Shown piece after piece: positions 37,336-46,347 of a stretch of 55,163 bases of DNA. Position numbers and translations under genes: made by a program. Source of the stretch: an uncultured Clostridia bacterium (lineage in GTDB: Bacteria > Bacillota > Clostridia > Christensenellales > Borkfalkiaceae); the NCBI GenBank assembly GCA_947631905.1, contig CANRND010000013.1:1-55163 (forward strand). Direction: 5' to 3'. Every line of letters begins with the position of its first letter. Position 1 is the stretch's first letter. The notes below the pieces were generated by a model. That model was not told the origin of the DNA. It made no database searches and worked only from the letters and a program-made list of their open reading frames with translations.

Positions 37336-40300
37336 TGCCGCCGTTATGTATACCCTACCGTTTTTCACAGTCAAGCCGCACATTTCAGCGAGCGCCGTCT
37401 TTTCCTCCCGCGAGAGTTTCCTCTGCGTTACGTACTGTGCGAGCAAGCGCTGTATTGCTTGCGCCGTCATGCCCTTATACTCCCCGTCCCCTATCTTATA
37501 TCCGAGGTAGTAGAGCAAAAGAAGCCGTTCCGCGTCGGTCATTGACTGCGCCTGCAAATAGCTAATGACTTTCTTCTTTCGGGAGCCTTGCACTGTCGTT
37601 CCATTGATTTTTTCGGAGGTCAATTCCGATGCCGCGGCAACGGCGGGTGCTGTCTTGGTTATTCCGATTGCCTTTGAAACGATCGTAAACTCGCTATCAA
37701 CCGGAACGCCAAAGAGTCCCGCGAGAGCTTCTTCGTAGCAACTATCGTAGGTTTTCTTTATCGCCTTTGCCTGCGCCGCCTCCGAAAGGTTTTTGAATGT
37801 CCTCGACGAAACGATTTTGCCGACCTCTGCGCTCGCCGTTTCTTGGGCGGCGGTGATGGTTTCTCGCTCTTTTGCGGAAATCGTGCGCTCCTCTCCGTTG
37901 AATGTAATTGTGTCGCCCACGGTGCGAGGGAGAACGTCGTAACCCTTTTCGTAGAGGTCGATCATTTTCTCCCGCGCCGTATCGGAAATCCCGCTTGCGC
38001 CGCGTTCGTCGAGGAGCAATGACATGATCGTGTCCGCTAGCTTCGCATCGCCCTTTTCGAGCGCCGCCTTAATGTCGCTGCTGTATCGTGCGTTGTAGAA
38101 CAAAGAATTGTACTTGTAGGCGGCGGCAGGATCGAAGCGCTTTATAAGCCCGCTTATCATGTTGTTTATGTTCCTGAAAGGCAAGCCCGTGAGCTGTCCG
38201 ATGGCATAGAGCGAATTTCGGAGCGCTTTCATGTAGTCCGACGTCTCCGTAACCTCTCCGCCCGCCGCCTTTGTTGCGAGATCGAAAAGCTCCTGCGAGG
38301 CAGACAATATGCTGTTTACGGTCTCATACGCAAAGTTGTTGAACTCGTAATCGTTGGCAAAGTAGTTGTATATGTCCTTGACGACGGGGAACATTCCGAT
38401 TGACGTACTCACGAAATCGTTGAAATAGTCCTGCATGAAGCCGATTTCGTTGCCGTCCTTGTCTTTTCTGTCCTTGTCGTAAAGCCATTTGAAGAACTGC
38501 CCCACAAGGCAATACATGAGGTTTGCAATCGTGATGGACCCGAGGGTACGGCGGAGTTGCTTAGTCGCCTGTTTATACCGCGCCTGCATGTCCGCATCTG
38601 CATTTCCTGACTTTATCGCCTGCCGCAAGGCACGATATTCTCCGATCGATTCCACGAAGCGTGAAAGCTGTTTGAGCGGCACAGACGTGAACATAGTAAA
38701 GCTGCGCACAATGTCGCTGTCCGACCGCATGAGTTCCGAGCGCTCCGTGTTGGTGTAGTTGGGCTGCGTAAGGCGAATGACGTCCTCCAAAAGCACGCCC
38801 GCCTTTTCCATGTTTTCCTGTGTGCCGACCTTTGCGCCGCCGTTCCTCTCGATCTGAACTTGGCAGGCGTTCCAAAGTTTCCCGATGGTCGCCCTATCCG
38901 TCCATTGAATTGGCTTTGTGAGAACGTCTCCGACCTTGCCGACCTTATCCACGACGCCCTCTGCGCGTACAATTCCGCGCTCGTAATTCCTCACGCGGGC
39001 ATACGGGCAATACTTATCCATTGCTTCCCAATTCGTCCTCATGACCGCGCCGCGTGTCATGGAGGCGACGTCGAGATATATTCCCGCCGTCGGGTAGGAC
39101 GTAACCTGCGAGACAATGACTTTCAAATTTGCGCCGAGTTGGTATTTTGCATAAGCGCCGCGTAACTTTTCGATCATGGAATTGCTCGTTGCCGTCCCTT
39201 GTATGTCCTTAAAGAGCTTGGAGAGGTAGTCATCCGTCCTGCCCCATATCTGCTCGTTCAGGGTGTTTCTCATACTTACCGCGTTTGTCTTGGTGCCGAT
39301 ATTCTTTGAGTATATCTGGCTGAAATTTTTAAGCGGAACGGTGAGTTCGGCATAGGTCGAAAGCTGTTTTGCGTGGCGGGTCACGACGTCGTAAACGCCC
39401 GTTATAAAGAGCTTGTTTTTCGCGCCAGTCTTGACGTCCTTATTGAACGAGAAATTGTAGACGTTAGCCCAATCTGCCATGATGGAGCGGGCGTCAGTGA
39501 TATTCCTCGCAATCGTCCCCTTGTCGCGCTTGATAGGGAAGTAGAAATCGTCGGAGGCGTTCGTGTAGCCCAATATCTGCATATCCGCTTTCGTTTTGAG
39601 CTGTTTGCTCTGCACGTTGAAGAAGTCCTCGACGATGGCAATAAACTCCTTGTCCTCCGCTGTAAACTGCTTTTCGAGCGCGGCAATGTCGTTCTCTGTT
39701 ATGCGAGCGCTCTTTTTTGCACCATTTTGGTCTATATAACCGAAACCAGCCTCGTACAACCCCGCCTGCGCTTGCTCACGCTTTGAAAGCTCGTACAGCG
39801 AGATTGCCTGCCCGACGGTAAGATCGGTACCTGTGACCGTGATATAAGCCGAGGAAAGGCGCTTTTTGTACTGCTTATGCTCGGCGAGGAAGCTGTCGAA
39901 ATTCGTCATGAGTTCGATATAGCGGAGGCCCGCCGCCGTCTCTCCGTCCGTGATGGCTTTGTATGCCCGCGTAAGCACGCCACGCGGATCGTAGTTTTCA
40001 AGCGAGCGAATGACCACGCGGGGTTCGGTGATTTTATTCATGACGGCGTAAAGTGTGTTGAAAATGCCCCTGTCCGTGTGGCTTTTGCTTCTCAGCAAAA
40101 TCTCGTTCCCCTGCGTGGCAAGCTCGGTTACGCTGACCTTTTTCCCCTCCATGATGATTTGGTCGTAGTTGTCGAAGAGGTGCTTTGCGGAGAGCATGAT
40201 GACCTGTGCCGCCTGCAATTCCTCGGTGGAAAGCGGCTTTGCGCTTCCCTCGTTCTGCTTGATGAAAGCAAGGGCGTCAAGGACGTTCTCGTCGATATAG

Positions 40301-43300
40301 GACAGGTTTGGATCGGCATCGTAGAGTAACGGATTGCTCGTGTTGTAGAAATTCCCATAGTCGAGGAGTATCTGCCGCGCTCCTGCTTTGCGGAGATCGG
40401 AGCGGTACTTCATTCTGCCGAGATTTTTCAGCCATACCGTAAGCTCGGGCGCGGAGAAAACGTCTGCTCCGACGTATTTGCGCTTGGTCGCAATATCTTT
40501 CAAATACTGCGCCGTGTCTATGATACTGTTCGTGAGCTTATTTGCCTTTTTGAGATCACCAATGCGCTTTTGATATTTTTCAAAAAGTTCTTGCTTCCAT
40601 GCCGTGTTTTGCTGTGCCATTCTCGCACGTTCCCGTGCAAGTGCGGAGGAGCTTCCTTTCGTACGGAATGAAACCATGATATCGTCCTCGATCGAATTTC
40701 GAATCTCGTCAAGTTCTTTATCGCTCATAACCTCTGCGAGAGATCTTTTCCTTGCCTCGTCGACGCGGGCGCGCGCTTCATGGTACAGGTCAAGTATTTC
40801 AAAGAATTGGTCTGCCGCGTTCGTTGCGTCGAGACGGATTCCGTAGCTTTCCAGCTCTTGCGCTGCGACATCGGGTGCGATGCCCCCCACTTTTGCGCCC
40901 CACACAAGGTTGATCGTGTTTTTACGGTCATATTTGTGCAGAATATCATCTTTTATCCCGCTAAGGTCAATTCTGTGCATGAGGCCTCGTAAAGCAGATA
41001 AAGTCGTCATGGCTTCCGAAGCCTGCTCTTCGGCATAAATGTCGGTCATGTAGGTGTTTTCGATGATATAATCGGCAATGTCGATTGCGGTCCCGAGGCG
41101 GTGGCTTCTCTCCGTCTCTCCCGCTTTCGGTGCTTCATTCAGATGCTCGAAAAGCATGTCGACGACCTTTGCCTTACCGCGCAAGTTCCCGTATTTTTCA
41201 TCGAAACCAAGCCGATCTGCAATGACATCATCTATTATCTGCTGCGCATCGCCGCGGGAGAACACTCTGCTCCGCGTATGATTTGCCACAATTTTTTTCC
41301 ATTGTGCGTCGGAAAGGCGTCTTTCCGTGTCTCTTTCTTCCGAGAGCGCAAACCTTATGCCGTCCAATCTCTTAATAATGGCGGTTCTCTCGTCTGTGTT
41401 GTTGTCAAAACTCCTGTCGTAAAGCGTAAACGGAACGTTATTCTCTCTCAACGCCTGCAAAAGTTTCTGATTCGGCGTTCTTGACGGAATAAGCACCTGC
41501 TTTATCTCGCTGAGCGCAACCGCCCTGCGAGGTTTCGCCTCGAACATATCCGTCTCCATTGAGCCGACAGCGTTAAACAAGGCGCTTATCTTCTGTGCCG
41601 TTTCGGCGTTGAAATTATAAATGCCCTTATACTCTTTTTGCAGGTATGACAAAATCGACATCGGCGAGGTGCGCTTTGACCGTGCCAATTCGAGCAGAAC
41701 TTCCTCCGCACCCGTTGACAACTCAATGGTCGTCCTACCCGCCATAGAGTCTACTATCTCGGTTATTGCCTTTTCATACTCATTGCGGGCAGCGGCAATT
41801 TCTTTCTGATTCTTTGCAGACAACAGGCTTTCTGCTTGCCTTATATCCTCAATGGACGAGAAGTTTTTAGCAAGTGCGGCAGCCAGAGTGTCTGTGCTGG
41901 CGTATGAGTCTACACCACCCTGCGGAGTGGTGGTACGCATAACCTTTACGATGTTTTCCAGCGTGTAGTCGTAGTGCGTCTCCTCAAAGGAGCGACGCTG
42001 CCCCGCCCTATTGAAAGCGTCAGCATTATTCCTAACGCCTTTACGCTCCGTTATGCCGTCAAACAGCTTGTCGAGCCACTCATTATACGCCTTTCTTCTC
42101 GTGTCGGTCTCGCTGTCGATTATACTATTGAGGTCGGCTCCCTTTTCGGTGATGTTTTCTCCCAAAACTCCCGTATCTCTCAAAAACGCATATTGCATTG
42201 CGAACTTATCACCATATTGGTAGGCGATTTGTCCGTCCCAACCGTTAAGGTAGTCCTGCATTGCGTCCGCATCGAGGCGCACAGTGCTACTGCCGCAGAG
42301 GGTTTCATACTCCGTGATGTAGGAGGAAATCCTATTTGAAATCTCTTGCGCCTTTTCTGTGTTCAATTTATACTCTGCTCTGGGTACAGTCGGTGTCCAA
42401 GCGTCCCGCTCATACACGCGGTTTTCAAGATTTTCTGGATCTATCGTTTCACGCCCAAATACAATGGTTATATCGCCAAAGTCCGTAAACGGAATATCTG
42501 CCTTTGTAATGGCAATCGAGGGCATAGGAAAGCCACCGAGTTTCAAAACCTTTAACAGGTTTTGCTCGGAAAGGTTGTGCAAGGCAACAAGGTCGCCCTC
42601 CTCCTGCACGTCGACCACCACGTTTTCGCCGCCGATGGAAAGTGCAAAGCGTTTATTTTCGCTTTTTCTGTTCGAATCGGTTGACTTTTCCGAATTTTGT
42701 GCTATACTATTAGTAGACGCACTGCTAATCGGGCGCAGACTTTTGGTCGAACTCGGGAGTTGGTTTGAGCCAACCGGTGCGTCTTTTTTTATGTTCTTAA
42801 ACTGGTTTATATCATAAATCTGGTAAAAATTCCCGCCTCGCGTTAAACCGATATTCAGAACGCACGAATACATCTCTCTTCCGATTTCTACTCTCGCGGA
42901 GTAATAATCGAAGCGGGCGAACTTTTTATGCTCTGCGTACTCGACGGTTGCCGTGTGTTCCGCGACAGAAAAAAGTTTATTGAGTTCCAAAGCTGTTTGC
43001 TGTTTTGGCAAAAACGACGATTCGGATATTTTTGCCGAGCCTGTCCCCGTTACATATACCACGCGCCCGTCCCGCATTGTAAATTGAATGTTTCTGAATG
43101 TGCGATTGATATATTCCTGTACAAATTTTCTGTGTTCTACCCCTTTTAACGATGATAAAGTTCGTTGTGCCTCTGTACTCAAGTCGATGGAAAGATATTG
43201 CCCGTCACCGTCGCTCTTGACAAAACTTCTGTCGGAATTATAATCGATTGTCGAAAGAGCATGTCTGACGGTTTCTCCCGAAGCATGGTCGGCGACATAT

Positions 43301-46300
43301 TTCTTTTTTCCTTGTCGCTCGGCAGAGACGATGTTTCCGCTGGCATTTTTGACCATGCGGATCTCACTGACATCGTAAAGGACCCGTCCGCCGCCCTCAA
43401 CGTGTCCCACGGTTACGTTTGCCTCAAATGTGCGATCTCCCGCCTTGAACTCGATAACACCTTTTGAATACTGTGATATGGCTCCGTCGACACCCGTCAC
43501 ATTTAGCCCACGCTTGATAATTTCGCGGCACGCCTCCAAAGTCTTTTGGTTTACCTTTGAGTATTCTTTGTCCGCACGCGAGAATGTCTCCTTTAAGTCC
43601 GTGTTGGCGGCATTCTGTTGCATTTCAAAGATAAAATCGCCAACGGTCGCTTCGTTCGTGATCGTACCCTCGCTGGCGTTAGAGAACGCATTGCTTTTCG
43701 AGAACTTTTCGAAGAGTTTGCTATACTGCGCAAAAAGGCGCTTTGCGGCACCCGAGAGCCCCGCGTCCGAGGCGTAATCTGCCCGCGCACCTTTGAAAAA
43801 GCCCAGGATCTTTTGCTTGAGCGTGGGCTTCTTTGCTACAAGCCTTTCAAGAATGTTCTGATTGACGAGTGTCTCCTCGGCGAAATGTGCGTTGATCTCA
43901 TCGGAGACTTCGACCGCACTGCCGCGGTTCACCTTCGCGTATCTCTTGCGGATATTCTCTTTTTCTTCGGCGCTCATGCTTTCCACACCATCGGCGACCG
44001 TGATAATGTCTCCTTTTACGTAAATGGCGTGTGTAAGCTCGTGAATGAGTATTTTTTCCCCGCTTCTTCCTTTTGCCTCGGGGTTGATGATAATTCGGTT
44101 GCCTTTGAAGTTGATTGCTCCGTCCGCATAGGTACCGTCCTCTTTGACAAAGCAAAGCTCTTTGTTGAACACGATATTGAGTCCGGAGTGCGCGGACACC
44201 CTCGCGCATGACAGCACGAAAGACTCCTCGACGCCCGCCGCCCTGCCTTGGCGAATGATACTGCGGATCATGCTCTGATTAGCGGCACCGAGTTTATTGT
44301 AGCCCTCGACGTTCTGCCGAGCGTATGCGTCGATCTCCCGCGCCTCCGAACCCATTGCCTCGCGCACCGTCTCCCCTGCTGCTTCCTCCGTCGCCGGTTG
44401 CGCGTTTACGCGCTCCTGTGAGCGCTCCTGCGCCGCCTGCACCGTCTCTGTGGGGTTGGTCGGGTTGCTCGCCGACTGCTCCGTTGCGGGCTGTGTAGCC
44501 GCTTTTTGCGCCTCTTTCGTTTGCATTTCCGAGACAAGCGCACCAAGCTCCGTTTGCGTGAGATTTTTCGTGAGGCGCCCGCTTGTGTAGTCATAGACGC
44601 GGTAGTTGTCCCCGCGTCGTTCGACGGCGATCTGATTGTCTCCGAGGCTGTATCTGGCCGCCGCACCATCCTCCAAGACGACGGCCTCGGGGAGATTTTG
44701 CGTTGTCTCAGGAGCGATGGACTCAGCCTGTTGCAGGTCTGCCCTCTCCGTCATGTACTGCGCGGAGCCGCCGTCCTGCTCAAACTCAATGATTTTTTCA
44801 CGAAGCTGATCGGCAGTAATGGTGTTCCAATCTTCGATCCCGAGCCGCTGTGCGACCGCTTCCCGCTGTTTCAAACCCTCCTCGGTTTCCGTTGCTTCGA
44901 GGAACCTGTTTATATCGACCTGCGAAGCAAGCGCCTGCCCACGCAGAGTGGCGTCGGAGAATTTCTTTGCGTCGATCAAGAGCTTATTCGTTGCATCAAG
45001 CACGGCGATGGTGCGCAAAACCGAATTTGTTCTCAATGCCTTCCCGAATGACTTCTTAAAGGCCTTTTCCCCATGCTCGGTATCTATCCCCTCACGAATT
45101 TGATCTGCTGTTACGACGATGGCTTTCCGCTCGGCGTCCGTGTAGCCGAACTCCGTCATGCGCTGTGCGATCACATCCGCGTTTGCATAGATGTTTCGCG
45201 CACTGCTTTGAATGGTGGGTTCAAAAACTGCCGCCGTGTTTGCGATGTCGAGGAGCCCGAGTAAATGCTTCTGACGGACAGTTTCGACGTTCCCGTTGGT
45301 CTTTTTCAAACTCTCTTGAAGCTTTGTATATGTATCGGAGACGGACTGAAAAGACTCTAAATCGGTATGATTTTCTGCCTCATACGACGTGATATTTTGC
45401 GCGTTTTGAAGTATCTCGCCCACGCGACCGTTCGTAACGGCTTTCGAGCCGTTATGGAGAACACGCGCATTGGAATATGCGGAGCCACCCGCCGACATAA
45501 GAAGCCCACTCATGCCGCCGACAAAGCCCGCGTATGCGAGTTCTCCGAGCGTTGCGTTCTCTGCCGTGGGATCGTAAGTCCAGCGCTTGAAAACCGGATC
45601 AGCAAACTCTCCGACCACTTCCTCGAAGCCCTCGCTCAAAAAGCTCTTCGCAAGTGTCTTTCCGAACGTTTGACGGGCGGCGGTCGCCGCGACATCCCCC
45701 GTCATGGAACGAATACCCTTTGATAGCTGCCCGCCTACACCACCGAGAACAAAGTCTGAGAATGTCTCAACGGTACCCTCTGTAAGCCCGACGAGAGCGC
45801 CGTATCCGAACTCCTTGCCACCCAGCTCCCCCGTCTGTCGGTATGCCTCTTTCGTGGCGTTGCCCGCTGCGGAAAGTCCCGCCGTGAGAAATGTAGCGCC
45901 GCCGACTAAACATTTTGCCACAATCGCAGGGAGCGCCGTTCCACCCGTGGCAAGCGTGATACCCCCTATTGCGACAAGCGACGGAATCGAATTTCCGATG
46001 CCCTGCGTAATATCTCCGACGGTTTTCCAAACCGAATCGGGGTTAAACCACTCGTCTGCATGATCATAGTTTACCCAATCATTTGCAAATTGCTCCTCCG
46101 CCCAATCGTCTGCGCCAAAGAGCTTTGCCAATCCGCCTGCGGTGTAGTCCCATATACCCTCAACAGCGCCAACAAGGCCTAAACCGATTTTTTCAAGAGA
46201 ATACCCTATACCGCCGAGGACGCCTCCGCGATTTTTGTCATTTTCCTTTGCCAACTGCTCCGCCTCATACGTCTTTTGCCGTTCGTACCGAATGCGGGAC

Positions 46301-46332
46301 AGCTCGTTTTGCGAGAGGAAAGATAAAGCCAT
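37333..46332 (-). CDS. Giant polyvalent virion protein (2,999 aa)
   Basis: One intact 9-kb gene, likely an ejected internal virion protein. N-terminal about 300 residues have hydrophobic, Gly/Ala-rich segments (near 110-165 and 265-290) that could cross a membrane. A zinc-metalloprotease motif, HELTHAIY, begins at His764. Two related beta units around 967-1000 and 1153-1185 share [F/Y]-x-[A/C]...GG...YD, perhaps PBECR-like nuclease folds (weak). R-[FY]-[AS]-L-[SG] tags at 560, 1228 and 1660 mark domain borders. A long helical half follows, with a hydrophobic stretch near 2600 and an ending typical of C-terminal 'large polyvalent protein' domains. AAGGAG precedes the ATG. Confidence 0.85.
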   Translation of the reverse strand: MALSFLSQNELSRIRYERQKTYEAEQLAKENDKNRGGVLGGIGYSLEKIGLGLVGAVEGIWDYTAGGLAKLFGADDWAEEQFANDWVNYDHADEWFNPDSVWKTVGDITQGIGNSIPSLVAIGGITLATGGTALPAIVAKCLVGGATFLTAGLSAAGNATKEAYRQTGELGGKEFGYGALVGLTEGTVETFSDFVLGGVGGQLSKGIRSMTGDVAATAARQTFGKTLAKSFLSEGFEEVVGEFADPVFKRWTYDPTAENATLGELAYAGFVGGMSGLLMSAGGSAYSNARVLHNGSKAVTNGRVGEILQNAQNITSYEAENHTDLESFQSVSDTYTKLQESLKKTNGNVETVRQKHLLGLLDIANTAAVFEPTIQSSARNIYANADVIAQRMTEFGYTDAERKAIVVTADQIREGIDTEHGEKAFKKSFGKALRTNSVLRTIAVLDATNKLLIDAKKFSDATLRGQALASQVDINRFLEATETEEGLKQREAVAQRLGIEDWNTITADQLREKIIEFEQDGGSAQYMTERADLQQAESIAPETTQNLPEAVVLEDGAAARYSLGDNQIAVERRGDNYRVYDYTSGRLTKNLTQTELGALVSEMQTKEAQKAATQPATEQSASNPTNPTETVQAAQERSQERVNAQPATEEAAGETVREAMGSEAREIDAYARQNVEGYNKLGAANQSMIRSIIRQGRAAGVEESFVLSCARVSAHSGLNIVFNKELCFVKEDGTYADGAINFKGNRIIINPEAKGRSGEKILIHELTHAIYVKGDIITVADGVESMSAEEKENIRKRYAKVNRGSAVEVSDEINAHFAEETLVNQNILERLVAKKPTLKQKILGFFKGARADYASDAGLSGAAKRLFAQYSKLFEKFSKSNAFSNASEGTITNEATVGDFIFEMQQNAANTDLKETFSRADKEYSKVNQKTLEACREIIKRGLNVTGVDGAISQYSKGVIEFKAGDRTFEANVTVGHVEGGGRVLYDVSEIRMVKNASGNIVSAERQGKKKYVADHASGETVRHALSTIDYNSDRSFVKSDGDGQYLSIDLSTEAQRTLSSLKGVEHRKFVQEYINRTFRNIQFTMRDGRVVYVTGTGSAKISESSFLPKQQTALELNKLFSVAEHTATVEYAEHKKFARFDYYSARVEIGREMYSCVLNIGLTRGGNFYQIYDINQFKNIKKDAPVGSNQLPSSTKSLRPISSASTNSIAQNSEKSTDSNRKSENKRFALSIGGENVVVDVQEEGDLVALHNLSEQNLLKVLKLGGFPMPSIAITKADIPFTDFGDITIVFGRETIDPENLENRVYERDAWTPTVPRAEYKLNTEKAQEISNRISSYITEYETLCGSSTVRLDADAMQDYLNGWDGQIAYQYGDKFAMQYAFLRDTGVLGENITEKGADLNSIIDSETDTRRKAYNEWLDKLFDGITERKGVRNNADAFNRAGQRRSFEETHYDYTLENIVKVMRTTTPQGGVDSYASTDTLAAALAKNFSSIEDIRQAESLLSAKNQKEIAAARNEYEKAITEIVDSMAGRTTIELSTGAEEVLLELARSKRTSPMSILSYLQKEYKGIYNFNAETAQKISALFNAVGSMETDMFEAKPRRAVALSEIKQVLIPSRTPNQKLLQALRENNVPFTLYDRSFDNNTDERTAIIKRLDGIRFALSEERDTERRLSDAQWKKIVANHTRSRVFSRGDAQQIIDDVIADRLGFDEKYGNLRGKAKVVDMLFEHLNEAPKAGETERSHRLGTAIDIADYIIENTYMTDIYAEEQASEAMTTLSALRGLMHRIDLSGIKDDILHKYDRKNTINLVWGAKVGGIAPDVAAQELESYGIRLDATNAADQFFEILDLYHEARARVDEARKRSLAEVMSDKELDEIRNSIEDDIMVSFRTKGSSSALARERARMAQQNTAWKQELFEKYQKRIGDLKKANKLTNSIIDTAQYLKDIATKRKYVGADVFSAPELTVWLKNLGRMKYRSDLRKAGARQILLDYGNFYNTSNPLLYDADPNLSYIDENVLDALAFIKQNEGSAKPLSTEELQAAQVIMLSAKHLFDNYDQIIMEGKKVSVTELATQGNEILLRSKSHTDRGIFNTLYAVMNKITEPRVVIRSLENYDPRGVLTRAYKAITDGETAAGLRYIELMTNFDSFLAEHKQYKKRLSSAYITVTGTDLTVGQAISLYELSKREQAQAGLYEAGFGYIDQNGAKKSARITENDIAALEKQFTAEDKEFIAIVEDFFNVQSKQLKTKADMQILGYTNASDDFYFPIKRDKGTIARNITDARSIMADWANVYNFSFNKDVKTGAKNKLFITGVYDVVTRHAKQLSTYAELTVPLKNFSQIYSKNIGTKTNAVSMRNTLNEQIWGRTDDYLSKLFKDIQGTATSNSMIEKLRGAYAKYQLGANLKVIVSQVTSYPTAGIYLDVASMTRGAVMRTNWEAMDKYCPYARVRNYERGIVRAEGVVDKVGKVGDVLTKPIQWTDRATIGKLWNACQVQIERNGGAKVGTQENMEKAGVLLEDVIRLTQPNYTNTERSELMRSDSDIVRSFTMFTSVPLKQLSRFVESIGEYRALRQAIKSGNADADMQARYKQATKQLRRTLGSITIANLMYCLVGQFFKWLYDKDRKDKDGNEIGFMQDYFNDFVSTSIGMFPVVKDIYNYFANDYEFNNFAYETVNSILSASQELFDLATKAAGGEVTETSDYMKALRNSLYAIGQLTGLPFRNINNMISGLIKRFDPAAAYKYNSLFYNARYSSDIKAALEKGDAKLADTIMSLLLDERGASGISDTAREKMIDLYEKGYDVLPRTVGDTITFNGEERTISAKERETITAAQETASAEVGKIVSSRTFKNLSEAAQAKAIKKTYDSCYEEALAGLFGVPVDSEFTIVSKAIGITKTAPAVAAASELTSEKINGTTVQGSRKKKVISYLQAQSMTDAERLLLLYYLGYKIGDGEYKGMTAQAIQRLLAQYVTQRKLSREEKTALAEMCGLTVKNGRVYITAA

Positions 46333-46347
46333 TTTCGAGAACTCCTT

